Positions 53,728 to 63,676 are shown, counted from the first letter of the stretch. The stretch is 64,000 nt of DNA from Winogradskyella eckloniae (GCF_013249045.1 NZ_JABRWP010000005.1:62001-126000); one strand, 5' to 3'. Program-made: numbers and translations. The notes: generated by a model not told the origin, from the letters alone.

Positions 53728-54336
53728 ATGAATTTTCTCGCTCATATTTATCTATCCGGAGACAACAAACTAATCACTATTGGAAATTTTGTTGGTGATG
53801 GTGTAAGAGGTAATAAATACAAAATGTATCCTGTTGAAATACAAATTGGGATTCAACTCCATCGTCATATTGACACGTTTACGGATGCGCATCCTATTTT
53901 TAGACAATGCACCAAAAGGCTTCATAAAAATTATGGTCATTACAGTGGTGTAATTGTAGATATCTTTTTTGATCATTTTTTGGCAAAAAACTGGTCCAGT
54001 TATTCAGATATTCCTTTGGCAGAATATATAGATGATTTTTATAAAATTCTAAGTCAACATATAGATATACTGCCGCCACGTTTCAAAAGAATAACACCAT
54101 TAATGATTGAAGGGAATTGGTTGTTAAGTTATGCTACAATTGAAGGCATTCAAAAGGTATTGAATGGCATGAATCAGAGAACCAAAGGTAAATCTAAAAT
54201 GAATGAAGCTACTACAGAACTCAAAGCACATTATATTGCTTTTGAAGCTGATTTTACCTTATTTTTTGAAGACCTCATTTCGTTTAGCCAAACAAAGCGT
54301 ATTGAAATTGAAAACGAATTTAATTTTATTGGATAA
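53728..54336 (+). CDS. Acyl carrier protein phosphodiesterase (AcpH-like)
   Basis: A 202-aa member of the AcpH/DUF479 family, which removes the phosphopantetheine group from ACP. It shows NFLAHIYLSGDNKLITIGNF, GDGVRGNKYKMYP, and the histidine/aspartate metal motif LHRHIDTFTDAHPIFRQ with DIFFDHFLAKNW. Cytoplasmic, no signal. It is followed 11 bases later by the 244-aa membrane-anchored gene on the same strand. Confidence 0.87.
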   Translation: MNFLAHIYLSGDNKLITIGNFVGDGVRGNKYKMYPVEIQIGIQLHRHIDTFTDAHPIFRQCTKRLHKNYGHYSGVIVDIFFDHFLAKNWSSYSDIPLAEYIDDFYKILSQHIDILPPRFKRITPLMIEGNWLLSYATIEGIQKVLNGMNQRTKGKSKMNEATTELKAHYIAFEADFTLFFEDLISFSQTKRIEIENEFNFIG

Positions 54337-54347
54337 TTATTTATAAA

Positions 54348-55082
54348 ATGATAAAACAATTTAAGCTTAAGAAAATATTAAAAATTACCGTAGGTATTAT
54401 AGTCTTTTTCACATTGCCCTCACTCCTACTGTTCGGCTTTGTATATTTTAAATATAACGAAGATTTACCAACAGGACCACAAGGCGCTGCAGCAGATCAA
54501 CTCGCTACAAACATGCTTAAATCCTTGAATGAAGAAGCTTACCTTAACACAGATTACATTGAATGGACGTTTAAAGATATACATCATTATAAATGGTACA
54601 AATTACATAATACTTGTGAAGTTTATTGGGACAACATTAGTGTCATTCTAGATTTTAACAACCCATCTGATTCTAAAGTATTTGTACTAGAACAAGCCTA
54701 TAATGGCATAGAAAAGCAAGATTACATTACAAAAGCGACGAATTACTTTAACAACGATTCGTTTTGGTTAGTGGCACCATTTAAAGTCTTTGATCCTAAT
54801 ACTGAGCGTAGGTTAATTAAAACTAAAAATAATAAAGACGCCTTATTAGTTACCTATAATGCTGGAGGAACAACACCAGGAGATTCTTACCTATGGCATT
54901 TTGACGATGAAGGCAAACCAACCAGCTACCAAATGTGGGTCGATATTATTCCTATTGAAGGCTTAGTAGCTACTTGGGATAACTGGATCACTACTGAAAC
55001 AGGTGTACAGTTATCTACGTTTCATAAGTTTCTGTTTTTTGGTATTGAATTAAGTAGTGTCAAAGGCTTAAAATTAAACTAG
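54348..55082 (+). CDS. Membrane-anchored protein of unknown function
   Basis: A 244-aa protein with one N-terminal TM helix (residues about 12-32) after a basic start (MIKQFKLKKILK) and an extracytoplasmic C-terminal domain. That domain has ATNMLKSLNEEAYLNTDYIEWTFKDIHHYKWYK, mid-region strands and SYLWHFDDEGKPTSYQMWVDIIP, which resemble flavobacterial periplasmic domains of no known function. It follows the AcpH-like gene by 11 bases and is probably co-transcribed. I do not recognise a family. Confidence 0.65.
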   Translation: MIKQFKLKKILKITVGIIVFFTLPSLLLFGFVYFKYNEDLPTGPQGAAADQLATNMLKSLNEEAYLNTDYIEWTFKDIHHYKWYKLHNTCEVYWDNISVILDFNNPSDSKVFVLEQAYNGIEKQDYITKATNYFNNDSFWLVAPFKVFDPNTERRLIKTKNNKDALLVTYNAGGTTPGDSYLWHFDDEGKPTSYQMWVDIIPIEGLVATWDNWITTETGVQLSTFHKFLFFGIELSSVKGLKLN

Positions 55083-55112
55083 ATTAGCAAAGCATCTATT
55101 GCTTATAGCACA

Positions 55113-55913
55113 CTACATATCACGTAATTCTCTATTTAATCGTTCGTTTTCCTCTAGTTCTGCCTGAGGAATGACTTTTAAAAACGAAGGATGTTGCTCT
55201 ATAGCATATTCAATTTTTTCAACAATATCTGCAATAGACTCGTTATCATAATCTATTTCTAAAGGCGCTTTTACTTCAAAAGACTGAAAAATATTTTTCT
55301 TTTTTATTCTTAATCCTTTTTTATCAAAAGAGCGTCTAAACCCATCAATAACAATAGGCACAACAATAGGCTTATACGTTTTTATAATATGAGCGGTTCC
55401 TTTTCTAATGGGCTTAAAAGGTGTTGTTGTTCCTTGAGGAAACGTTACAACCCAACCATCATTAAGTGCCGTTTTTATCATGGTAATATCACTCATTTTT
55501 ACCTGACGATTAACATCTTTTCCCTGAGAACGCCATGTACGTTCAATACTAATAGAACCTGTGTATGCAAATATTTTAGGCAATAGCCCAGATTTCATGG
55601 TCTCTTTTGCTGCCACGTAATACATATTTAACTTAGGATTCCATAAATAACCTACATTTTTTATATTGTCTAAACGACCACTTAAACTTGCATTAAACAC
55701 ATGAAACATGGCAATTACATCTGCAAAATAGGTTTGATGATTAGAAATAAATAACACATTAGTATCTGGCAGATTTTTTATAATTTCTGAGCCCTCAATT
55801 TGTAATTCATTAAAGCCTCTAAAACGTCTATGTGTAAATAAACCTAATATTCTAATTAGCCATTTTTTAACCCAAAGTATATGTCCAAAAGGATTCTTTT
55901 TGAATAATCCCAT
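55113..55913 (-). CDS. PlsC-type lysophospholipid acyltransferase
   Basis: A 266-aa member of the 1-acylglycerol-3-phosphate acyltransferase family. The active-site segment is SNHQTYFADVIAMFH: a His followed by Asp five residues later instead of the usual four (HX4D), a form also common in Bacteroidota. Further motifs are FPQGTTTPFKPIRKGTAHI (the EGTR-like box) and VVPIVIDGFRRSF. Probably peripheral at the inner membrane, with one hydrophobic segment (WLIRILGLFTH). Substrate inferred; it may act on other lysolipids. Follows the Nudix gene by 49 bases. Confidence 0.83.
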   Translation of the reverse strand: MGLFKKNPFGHILWVKKWLIRILGLFTHRRFRGFNELQIEGSEIIKNLPDTNVLFISNHQTYFADVIAMFHVFNASLSGRLDNIKNVGYLWNPKLNMYYVAAKETMKSGLLPKIFAYTGSISIERTWRSQGKDVNRQVKMSDITMIKTALNDGWVVTFPQGTTTPFKPIRKGTAHIIKTYKPIVVPIVIDGFRRSFDKKGLRIKKKNIFQSFEVKAPLEIDYDNESIADIVEKIEYAIEQHPSFLKVIPQAELEENERLNRELRDM

Positions 55914-55962
55914 AAATAATTCTAAATTTTTAGTCGTCTACAAATGTAACCATTAAGTTAAG

Positions 55963-56607
55963 TTATAAAACTTGTTTTAGCAAGTCTTTTATTTCAATAA
56001 GCATCATCGCTGTTGCTCCCCAAACAATGTGCTTGTTAAATTTAAATGCAGGCACATCCACCTCCACATTAAAAGAGGTTGATACTGTTGTTGTTACACA
56101 ATTCTTCATATCCATAAAATCACTAAACTTAATTTCTAAAATAGACTCCACCTCTTCAACTTGCTTAACAAATTTTAATTCATTTTTAGAAACACCTATA
56201 AAAGGATGCACAATAAAGTTACTTGGTGGTATATATAAAGGTGTCATTGGTTTTATAACTTCAATATGCGTTCTAGAGACACCAATTTCTTCTTCCGTTT
56301 CTCTTAAGGCCGTTTCCATAAGATCATTATAATCACCTTCTTCATATTTACCTCCAGGAAATCCAATTTGCGCAGAATGCACGCCTTTGTACGTTTTTCG
56401 TAATATGAGTACTAAGTGTGTTTCGTTATTGTCATCGGGATAAAACAAAGCCATTACGCCTGCTTTTTTTGCTAATTTACCCGCTTCTTTATTCTTTTGA
56501 GCTAATTCTAAGCGATAAGGAGGCGACATTTTAGCATGAGAGTCTTCGCCTAAAAGACCAAGATGTTTTATTTTTACTACGGATTCTAAAAACGTACTAA
56601 ACTGCAT
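55963..56607 (-). CDS. Nudix hydrolase, CoA pyrophosphatase-like
   Basis: A 214-aa Nudix protein. The box is GFPGGKYEEGD, then ALRETEEEIGV with the metal-binding REUXEE core. The upstream LILRKTYKGVHSAQIGFPGGK and the C-terminal VVWGATAMMLIEIKDLL-type region (IVWGATAMMLIE) fit the CoA-diphosphatase (NudL/YeaB) group, which hydrolyses CoA to 3',5'-ADP and 4'-phosphopantetheine. Substrate is by family only. Divergent from the cyclophilin gene, with only 2 bases between the two start codons. Confidence 0.85.
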   Translation of the reverse strand: MQFSTFLESVVKIKHLGLLGEDSHAKMSPPYRLELAQKNKEAGKLAKKAGVMALFYPDDNNETHLVLILRKTYKGVHSAQIGFPGGKYEEGDYNDLMETALRETEEEIGVSRTHIEVIKPMTPLYIPPSNFIVHPFIGVSKNELKFVKQVEEVESILEIKFSDFMDMKNCVTTTVSTSFNVEVDVPAFKFNKHIVWGATAMMLIEIKDLLKQVL

Positions 56608-56609
56608 TT

Positions 56610-57323
56610 ATGAAATTTAAATTGATATTACCGATGATTCTCGGCATAGGATTATTGCTTCTTAATTGTGAAGATAAACAAACTTCAAAAAAAACAAATA
56701 CATCAGTCGTAAAAGATTCTATTGACACGGCTTCTAAAATTAAATTCAAAAAAGAACCAACAACAGAATATCCTTTACTTACCGATGCCAATGCCATGGA
56801 ATTCTTTTTAGAATACGACAAAATACATAAAGAAAACAAGGCAAGAATAACTACCGATTTTGGCATTATTGAAATTCAACTGTACGATAAAACTAAATTT
56901 CATAGGGCCAATTTTGTTTACCTAACCAAACGAAACTACTTTGATAATACCCAGTTTTATCGTGTGGTAAAAAACTTTGTCATTCAAGGTGGAAGCAGTG
57001 ACGATTATAACATTGCTAAAAGGCGTCAAAAAATAGGTAAATACTTACTGTTGCCAGATACTAAACGTGGTTACACTCATAAAAGAGGTGCTATCTCTAT
57101 GCCAAGTAGCGAAATTGAAAATGCTTATAAGTTAGCGTCGCCATTTCAATTTTTTATTATTCAGCGCGAAGGTGGTGCAGCCTATTTAGATAAAGACTAT
57201 ACGGTTTTTGGAGAAGTCACTTCTGGTATGGACGTTGTAGATAAAATTGCCAATGTAAAAACAGATGAAGGCGATTGGCCTTTAAATAATGTATACATTA
57301 GAAAAGTAGAATTAATAGATTAG
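56610..57323 (+). CDS. Lipoprotein peptidyl-prolyl cis-trans isomerase (cyclophilin type)
   Basis: A 237-aa cyclophilin-fold protein with a lipoprotein signal (LLLNCED, Cys about 20). The core includes ARITTDFGIIEIQLYD, FDNTQFYRVVKNFVIQGGSSDD, RGAISMPSS, and a C-terminal YTVFGEVTSGMDVVDKIANV. The active site of cyclophilins (R-F-Q) is retained in part (FYRVVKNFVIQGG). It should sit in the periplasm or outer membrane and help fold exported proteins. Divergent from the Nudix gene; the 2-base gap between start codons implies overlapping promoter regions. Confidence 0.85.
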   Translation: MKFKLILPMILGIGLLLLNCEDKQTSKKTNTSVVKDSIDTASKIKFKKEPTTEYPLLTDANAMEFFLEYDKIHKENKARITTDFGIIEIQLYDKTKFHRANFVYLTKRNYFDNTQFYRVVKNFVIQGGSSDDYNIAKRRQKIGKYLLLPDTKRGYTHKRGAISMPSSEIENAYKLASPFQFFIIQREGGAAYLDKDYTVFGEVTSGMDVVDKIANVKTDEGDWPLNNVYIRKVELID

Positions 57324-57463
57324 TTACATGTTTTCACATTAAGAAAACAACAAAAATTCAAGAGTAAGAATTATAATATTTTTAAGACCCTTTACTTTTA
57401 TATTAATTACCTTGGTTTCCAATAATATTTACATATTTTTTGAAATAGTTAATACCAACCAAC

Positions 57464-59614
57464 ATGATTTCTAAAACCATTAAATTCTCATTAGTGTTTA
57501 GCCTTGCTCTTATAACAAGTTGCAATGAGGACCAAACAAAAACATCAGAAATAACTATGAGCGATAACGTACTCATTCAAGAATGGACAGGTCCTTATCA
57601 AGGTGTTCCGTCTTTTGATAAAATGTCTATAGACGCCATACAGCCAGCAATTGAAGAAGCCATGGCTCTAAATTTAGCAGAAATTGAAAACATTGCAAAT
57701 AACGAAGCGGCTGCAACATTTGAAAACACCATAGTCGCTATGGAAAGTGCAGGTAAAGCCTTAGATCGTGTTTTTACATATTACGGAATAATGGGAAGTA
57801 ATGTCTCTACTCCAGAATTTAGAAAAATACAATCCGTTTTGGCACCAAAATTATCAGATTTTAGATCTCAAATTTCTCAAAACGAATCACTTTTTCAACG
57901 TATTAAATCCGTGTACGAGGCTTCTCAAAAAACACCGTTAGAACCACAAGCGCAGCGTGTTGTAGAGTTAACCTACAAACAGTTTGAGATGAATGGTGCT
58001 AACTTAGATGCAGAAAAGAAAAAACGTTACGCAGAAATAAACAAGGAATTATCTTCATTATACACCGATTTTTCAAACAACGTTTTACATGACGAAGAAA
58101 ATTACATCACTTTTTTAGACGATAATCAATTAGGTGGTTTGTCTCCTGGTTTTATTAAATCTGCAGCAAACATAGCTAAAGAAAAAGGTAAAGAAGGAAA
58201 ATATGCCATTACCAATACAAGGTCTTCTATGGATCCTTTTTTAACCTATTCTACAGAACGTGAATTGCGAAAACAAGTTTGGGAAAACTATTACGCCAGA
58301 GGCGACAATGGTGATGACTATGACAATAACAAAATTATAGCCCAAATCTTAAAATTACGTAAAGAACGTGTCGCATTAATGGGTTATGACAATTTTGCAG
58401 AATGGCGCTTACAAAACCGCATGGCTAAAACGCCTGAGAACGCTATGGATTTAATGATGGCTGTTTGGCCTGCAGCAACAGCAAGAGTAAAAGAAGAAGT
58501 TGCAGATATGCAAGCTATAGCCAATGAACTTGGAGATTCTATTACAATAGCACCTTGGGATTATAGATATTATGCAGAAAAAGTACGAAAAAAGAAATAC
58601 GACTTAGATAGCGATGAAGTCAAACAATATTTACAATTAGACCAACTTACAAAAGCTATGTTCTTTGTGGCTGGCGAGCTGTTTAATTATAATTTTACAC
58701 CTGTTGAAGAAGGCACAGTTCCTGTATTTCATGAAGACGTAAAAGTGTGGGAAGTAACAGATAAAAATACTGGTAAAAATATAGGATTATGGTATTTAGA
58801 CCCATACGCGCGTCAAGGGAAACGCTCTGGAGCTTGGGCCACAACCTATAGAAGTGCAGACTCCTTTGAAGGCGATAAAAATGTTTTAGCCTCTAACAAT
58901 TCTAACTTTGTAAAACCAGCACCTGGAGAAGCCGTTTTAGTATCATGGGATGATGCCACTACGTTTTTTCATGAGTTTGGCCATGCCCTTCACTTCTTTT
59001 CTGCCGACGTCAAATACCCAACCTTAAATAGTGGTGTTAGAGATTATACTGAGTTTCAGTCCCAATTATTAGAGCGTTGGTTATCTACAGATCAAGTTAT
59101 TAATAAATTTTTAGTGCATTATAAAACAGGTCAACCGATACCTGCTGAATTGGTTGAAAAAATCAAAAAAGCCTCCACTTTTAATCAAGGATTTGGTACC
59201 ACTGAATATTTAGCCTCTGCTTTAATAGATATGAAATTACACTTAGCAGATCCTACAGATATTGACATTGATAAATTTGAAAAAGAAACCTTAGACGAAT
59301 TAGGTATGCCAAAAGAATTACCAATGCGTCACAGAACACCTCAATTTGGTCATGTGTTTTCCGGTGAAGGTTACGCCACAGCCTATTATGGCTACATGTG
59401 GGCAGATGTTTTAACTAGTGATGCTTCTGAAGCTTTTAGAGAAGCAAAAGATGGTTTTTATGATAAAGCGATTGCCGATAAATTAGTAAAGTATTTGTTT
59501 GCACCACGTAACGCCATGGAACCAGCCGAAGCGTATAGAAAATTTAGAGGTCGAGATGCTAAAATTGAAGCACTCATGCGAGATCGAGGATTTCCAATTC
59601 CACAAAACGATTAA
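57464..59614 (+). CDS. dcp: M3-family dipeptidyl carboxypeptidase (lipoprotein)
   Basis: A 716-aa zinc metallopeptidase of the M3 (oligopeptidase A / Dcp) family. The metal motif HEFGH is at 503-507 (FFHEFGHALHF), with a downstream ligand in TEFQSQLLERWL. Other family parts: YQGVPSFDKM, HDEENYITFLDD, RLQNRMAKTPENAMDLM, GEGYATAYYGYMWADV. The lipoprotein signal (ITSCNED) indicates an envelope location and peptide scavenging. Monocistronic with an AT-rich leader region. Confidence 0.9.
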   Translation: MISKTIKFSLVFSLALITSCNEDQTKTSEITMSDNVLIQEWTGPYQGVPSFDKMSIDAIQPAIEEAMALNLAEIENIANNEAAATFENTIVAMESAGKALDRVFTYYGIMGSNVSTPEFRKIQSVLAPKLSDFRSQISQNESLFQRIKSVYEASQKTPLEPQAQRVVELTYKQFEMNGANLDAEKKKRYAEINKELSSLYTDFSNNVLHDEENYITFLDDNQLGGLSPGFIKSAANIAKEKGKEGKYAITNTRSSMDPFLTYSTERELRKQVWENYYARGDNGDDYDNNKIIAQILKLRKERVALMGYDNFAEWRLQNRMAKTPENAMDLMMAVWPAATARVKEEVADMQAIANELGDSITIAPWDYRYYAEKVRKKKYDLDSDEVKQYLQLDQLTKAMFFVAGELFNYNFTPVEEGTVPVFHEDVKVWEVTDKNTGKNIGLWYLDPYARQGKRSGAWATTYRSADSFEGDKNVLASNNSNFVKPAPGEAVLVSWDDATTFFHEFGHALHFFSADVKYPTLNSGVRDYTEFQSQLLERWLSTDQVINKFLVHYKTGQPIPAELVEKIKKASTFNQGFGTTEYLASALIDMKLHLADPTDIDIDKFEKETLDELGMPKELPMRHRTPQFGHVFSGEGYATAYYGYMWADVLTSDASEAFREAKDGFYDKAIADKLVKYLFAPRNAMEPAEAYRKFRGRDAKIEALMRDRGFPIPQND

Positions 59615-59701
59615 GTTTTAGCAGTTTACAATTAATTAACTATCTTAGATACGGCATCAAAAAGCACTAAACATTTTAGTAATTTTCAAAACCGTATCTC
59701 A

Positions 59702-60487
59702 ATGAAAAGCACAGTTATACTTTATATTGGTTTAGTAATGACGTCCTTTTTTTTAGACGCTCAAAATCTAATATTAAAAAAAGGAAAATTAATTTCTGAA
59801 GACACCGAAATATGTAATTACAAAATAGATCTGTCAGAAGGTTGGTTGCGTTTATATGATTTAAAAACCAACGACACCTTAATTATTATAGAAGAATCTT
59901 TTAATAACACAGACGCTAATTATGACGATGACTATGTTATATTTAAGTTTCCAAAACAAGAAATTAAAGTAGAAATCTCTGGCACTTCATTTTGGATAGA
60001 TTATGTAAAACTATTGTATAGAAACAAAACCTTTGATCTCAATGGCCAATTAAATGATTTACAAATAAAATTATTTAAATTAAGAATGGACGAAAACATA
60101 ACCGAAATGAATAGTCTATCCTATTCAGAAAAATTAAATAAAATGAAAACGTTCTACCCATTTAAAAATTGGATAGAATATGCCGTTGATTTTGACATGA
60201 AACAATACACACAAGAAAATTGTGATGCTGCAAAACATATTTTTGATAACCTAATAGATAAGCTAATCAAAGCCGGAGAAGACGTATCGAAAGAAAAAAA
60301 AGCCCAATATTTTGAAACAGCCGTAATAGCATTAAATGCACTAAACAACAAAGTAGAAGGATTAATTGAAACTGGTGAAAGGGAAGACTTGTGTTTTTTA
60401 ATTGATAAAATAACAATAGCTTCAGGATTAAATCCTAAAGATTATGCAGATGGTGAAGGTATCGCTGATCTTTGGAGAGAATGGTAA
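59702..60487 (+). CDS. Secreted protein of unknown function, 261 aa
   Basis: A 261-aa protein with a signal peptide (MKSTVILYIGLVMTSFFLDAQ). The N-terminal part is beta-rich and acidic; the second half (about 130-261) is helical, with SYSEKLNKMKTFYPFKNWIEYAVDF and EDLCFLIDKITIASGL. I find no known motif. It may bind another secreted or periplasmic protein; that is a guess. It follows the M3 peptidase gene by 87 bases. Confidence 0.6.
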   Translation: MKSTVILYIGLVMTSFFLDAQNLILKKGKLISEDTEICNYKIDLSEGWLRLYDLKTNDTLIIIEESFNNTDANYDDDYVIFKFPKQEIKVEISGTSFWIDYVKLLYRNKTFDLNGQLNDLQIKLFKLRMDENITEMNSLSYSEKLNKMKTFYPFKNWIEYAVDFDMKQYTQENCDAAKHIFDNLIDKLIKAGEDVSKEKKAQYFETAVIALNALNNKVEGLIETGEREDLCFLIDKITIASGLNPKDYADGEGIADLWREW

Positions 60488-60651
60488 TCTATTTACAAAA
60501 TAAGTCAACTTATAAGGTTGTATTTTAGTACCGACAAGGTTTTTCAAAATTCCATTCGGATTTATTTTTAATTTTTTATTTGTTAACTTTAGGCCATATT
60601 AATCCCACTATTGCCAAGGTAAACCAACACTTCCGAGGCAACATATTAAAA

Positions 60652-60912
60652 ATGAGAGCTATGAGCACATTATCAAACATTAAATCTGAAATTGAAAATT
60701 ATGCAGCGTCAACTAATTTAACAGAATTACAAATCGTTGATAAGCTAGAAACACACTTTTTCAATAAAAAAGTAAATGCTAATATAAAATTATATAAAAA
60801 AGGTAAGAAAAAGGTAAGTGATATCACAAGAGATTTAAAAATATCGCCACGCAAATTTTACGCAATTTTAGAAAAAAAGAAAATTGAACATAAAAAATAT
60901 AATAAAGACTAA
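60652..60912 (+). CDS. Small basic helical protein
   Basis: A protein of 86 aa from ATG 60652 (or 83 aa from ATG 60661). The longer frame back to a TTG at 60580 is less likely, as it overlaps a possible -7 box (TAACTTTA, 60584-60591). Residues 40-80 hold KKVSDITRDLKISPRKFYAILEKKKIEHKKY, resembling a helix-turn-helix with a strongly basic tail, so a nucleic-acid-binding role is plausible. I do not recognise a family. Confidence 0.55.
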   Translation: MRAMSTLSNIKSEIENYAASTNLTELQIVDKLETHFFNKKVNANIKLYKKGKKKVSDITRDLKISPRKFYAILEKKKIEHKKYNKD

Positions 60913-61006
60913 TTTTAGGGCTTAGTTTACAGCCGCTTCCTTCTTTAATTATTTTATTTGTAAAGGTTGTTATTCCGAAATCGTAGTTAGGCGAACAGTA
61001 ATGATG

Positions 61007-62011
61007 CTATCTCACGAATCGTCCTGAGATATTACCTTCAATAATTTTAATAACATCATCCACGTTACTATAATTCACATCACCTTCGTAGGTGTGTTTT
61101 AAGGCACATGCGGCACAAGCAAACAACATGGCTTTATAGTCATCGTAGTGTTGTAATCCGTAAATTAAGCCACCAGCAAAGGCGTCTCCTGTTCCTATTC
61201 TATCAACTATATGCGTAATATCTAAATCTTCTGTTTCTCTAAATTCTGTGCCATTCCACATACGTGCTCTAATTTTATGCCAAGACGCATTTAACGAAGT
61301 TCTTATTTTATCAAATACCTTTTCAATAGACGGAAACGTTTCTATTAATTGCTGACTCGCCTTTTTAAAATCATCATTAGAGTATGAATAATCCGTTCCT
61401 AAAACTTCATTAATTTCATTAATTCCACCAATAAAAATATTAGAATAATTTAGCAATTCAATTAAGGCTTCTTTTGGATCTTTACCATATTTCCATAGTC
61501 CACTTCTATAGGTTGGATCTGCCGAAATTGTTAACCCTTTTTCTTTTGCAAGCTTTAAGCCGTCTTTTAATGTATCAAAAGCACCTTGAGTTAAAGCTGG
61601 TGTAATACCTGTCCAATGCATCCAATTGCCTTTTCGTAGTGCTTTTTCCCAGTCTACCATAGATGGTAAAATTTCAGAAAATGAAGAATGTGATCTGTTA
61701 TACGAGATTTGACTTGGCCTCATTACAGCACCTACTTCTAAAAAATATACACCTAATGGTCTTTTAGAACGTTCTACCGAAGATGTACTTACTCCAAATT
61801 TTCTTATATACGAAATCGCAGTATCACCAATAAAATCTTCAGAAACAACACTAATATGCTTTACATTACCACCAAAATTAGCAATAGAAATCCCTACATT
61901 TAACTCTGTTCCTCCAAAGTAAAACTCTACAATATTTGATTGCATAAATTTTTTATTTCCTCTTGGTGAGATACGCATCAAAACCTCTCCGAATGTTATA
62001 ATTTGTTTCAT
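61007..62011 (-). CDS. kdgK: PfkB-family sugar kinase, 2-dehydro-3-deoxygluconokinase-like
   Basis: A 334-aa PfkB/ribokinase-fold kinase. Signatures: ITFGEVLMRISPRGN, FGGTELNVGISIANFGG (substrate site), and DRIGTGDAFAGGLIYGL with the catalytic Asp. The N-terminal GEVLMRISP pattern is typical of KDG kinases, which phosphorylate 2-keto-3-deoxygluconate from uronate degradation. No uronate genes are adjacent, so the specificity is only probable. Single gene. Confidence 0.8.
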   Translation of the reverse strand: MKQIITFGEVLMRISPRGNKKFMQSNIVEFYFGGTELNVGISIANFGGNVKHISVVSEDFIGDTAISYIRKFGVSTSSVERSKRPLGVYFLEVGAVMRPSQISYNRSHSSFSEILPSMVDWEKALRKGNWMHWTGITPALTQGAFDTLKDGLKLAKEKGLTISADPTYRSGLWKYGKDPKEALIELLNYSNIFIGGINEINEVLGTDYSYSNDDFKKASQQLIETFPSIEKVFDKIRTSLNASWHKIRARMWNGTEFRETEDLDITHIVDRIGTGDAFAGGLIYGLQHYDDYKAMLFACAACALKHTYEGDVNYSNVDDVIKIIEGNISGRFVR

Positions 62012-62150
62012 CTAGTTAAATTATTTTGGCTTATTATTTAATTTATAAAGGTAATTTGGACATAAAAGATACAGACTTAAATTTAGATGACTAAATTATT
62101 TGTTATATTTTGTTTGAAATTAGTATTCCTTAGGACTAAAAACACTATTA

Positions 62151-63098
62151 ATGTTTAAAAAATTATATGTTTCCGTACTCATTTGTATCTTAATTACAAC
62201 TGTAGGTTTTGGTCAAATAAAATCTGCAGCTACTGAACCGTTAATTTTTGAAGAAACACTAGATGTCTTAGACAACTTAGAATACACAGAAATCGATTTT
62301 AATAAAATGAAATCGTATTTTAAAGCAACTGGTATGGGCTTAAAAATGTCTACGGCTAAGTCTTCAGCCCAACAAAATCATTTAAAAGATTTCAATACCA
62401 TATTGAGTAGCACCTATTTTGAAGCCTCTCAATTATATGGCACTAAGACTATAAATGCATTAATTTATTCCTATTATCAATCTGTAGAAATTCAACAAAA
62501 ATTTGATAAACTTAATGCTAAATTAGACAGAGAAATAGACAGTTTAGAAACCCTAAAATCCATTTACACCAAAACCACAGATAGCTTATCCTTCTACAAT
62601 ACCACTAATACGCAAACCGTACTAAACTTTATTGAGGCCTATAATAAAAAAGATTCTATAGCTACGATGCAGCTATTACACCCAGAATTTTCTGAATATT
62701 TTAATACGGAATTAGCTATTAAAAGCAAAACAGATTACGCACACCATTTTGCTTGGGGAAAAGTCATGAACGACAACATGGAAGTTCAAATTGTTTATTC
62801 AGATGGTAATATTATAGAACTTCTTTCTACCTATCATTGTGATAGAGATAAGCTGTTGAAAATTGAGCCTTATAAATCAATTAGAAAATTTGAAATTAAA
62901 GATGATAAAATCTACAAGATTATAGAATCAGAGTTTCCGAATTATAAAGAAGCCTATCATCAAAGACAACAAACGTTTCAATTGTTTTTTGATTGGGCTT
63001 TAGAGCAACAAAATTTAAAGATTATGGACTTTAAATTTAATCAATTTGGTGCAGAAACATTAAAAAAAAGTCTAACAGCATATTCTAAAAAAGATTAA
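62151..63098 (+). CDS. Exported protein of unknown function, 315 aa
   Basis: A 315-aa protein with a signal peptide (MFKKLYVSVLICILITTVGFGQ). A helical, Lys/Asp/Ser-rich region (about 40-150) ends with a coiled-coil-like FDKLNAKLDREIDSLETLKSIY. A possible NTF2-like fold follows (about 150-250: TVLNFIEAYNKKDSIATMQLLHPEFSEYFNTEL, VIYSDGNIIELLSTYHCD), then a helical C-terminus. The NTF2-like impression is by eye. It ends exactly one base before the ATG of the GNAT gene. Confidence 0.6.
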   Translation: MFKKLYVSVLICILITTVGFGQIKSAATEPLIFEETLDVLDNLEYTEIDFNKMKSYFKATGMGLKMSTAKSSAQQNHLKDFNTILSSTYFEASQLYGTKTINALIYSYYQSVEIQQKFDKLNAKLDREIDSLETLKSIYTKTTDSLSFYNTTNTQTVLNFIEAYNKKDSIATMQLLHPEFSEYFNTELAIKSKTDYAHHFAWGKVMNDNMEVQIVYSDGNIIELLSTYHCDRDKLLKIEPYKSIRKFEIKDDKIYKIIESEFPNYKEAYHQRQQTFQLFFDWALEQQNLKIMDFKFNQFGAETLKKSLTAYSKKD

Positions 63099-63623
63099 AT
63101 GGATACAATTATTGAAACGGAAAGACTCATATTAAGACCAATCACTCTTGCCGACAAAGATGATTTTTTTGAGTTAGACTCTAACCCAAAAGTGCATTTG
63201 TTTTTGGGAAATAAACCGGTTAAAACCATTGAACAATCAGAGGCCATGATTCTAAGTATTTTACAGCAGTACAAAACTAATGGTTTGGGTCGTTTAGCCA
63301 TGATAGAAAAATCTACAAATGCTTTTATTGGCTGGTCTGGTCTTAAATACGAAGACTATGTAAGACAAGAATTTAATTATTACGATATAGGCTATAGATT
63401 AAAAGAGCAATTTTGGGGCAAAGGTTTTGCAACAGAGGCTGCAATAGCATCGTTGAATTTTGGTTTTAAAGATTTAAAACTTAAAGAAATTGGTGCAGCA
63501 GCATTGGTCAATCATACGGTTTCTAATAAGATTCTGAAAAAAATAGGATTAATTCCATCTGGAACTTTTATCTGTAATGACGAGTTATGCAATTGGTATA
63601 CTAAACAAAATCCATATTTATAA
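63099..63623 (+). CDS. GNAT-family N-acetyltransferase (RimJ/RimL-like)
   Basis: A 174-aa acetyltransferase of the RimJ/RimL-like GNAT group. IIETERLILRPITLADKDDFFEL, the acetyl-CoA loop EQFWGKGFATEAAIASLNFGF, and the end VNHTVSNKILKKIGLIPSG are typical. Substrates in this group are N-terminal amino groups or antibiotics; it cannot be told here. It starts directly after the stop of the exported protein, so the two are co-transcribed despite different locations. Confidence 0.87.
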   Translation: MDTIIETERLILRPITLADKDDFFELDSNPKVHLFLGNKPVKTIEQSEAMILSILQQYKTNGLGRLAMIEKSTNAFIGWSGLKYEDYVRQEFNYYDIGYRLKEQFWGKGFATEAAIASLNFGFKDLKLKEIGAAALVNHTVSNKILKKIGLIPSGTFICNDELCNWYTKQNPYL

Positions 63624-63639
63624 TGGTCAATAAACATAA

Positions 63640-63676
63640 TAACGCAATAAAGATCATATTGGTCTTTACTGCGTTA
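63640..63676. terminator. Hairpin between convergent GNAT and TonB genes
   Basis: A 14-bp stem TAACGCAATAAAGA / TCTTTACTGCGTTA with one A-C mismatch and a 9-nt loop. Neither side is followed by a long T-run, so it may stop transcription less efficiently or act as an RNA end-stabiliser. Confidence 0.55.
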
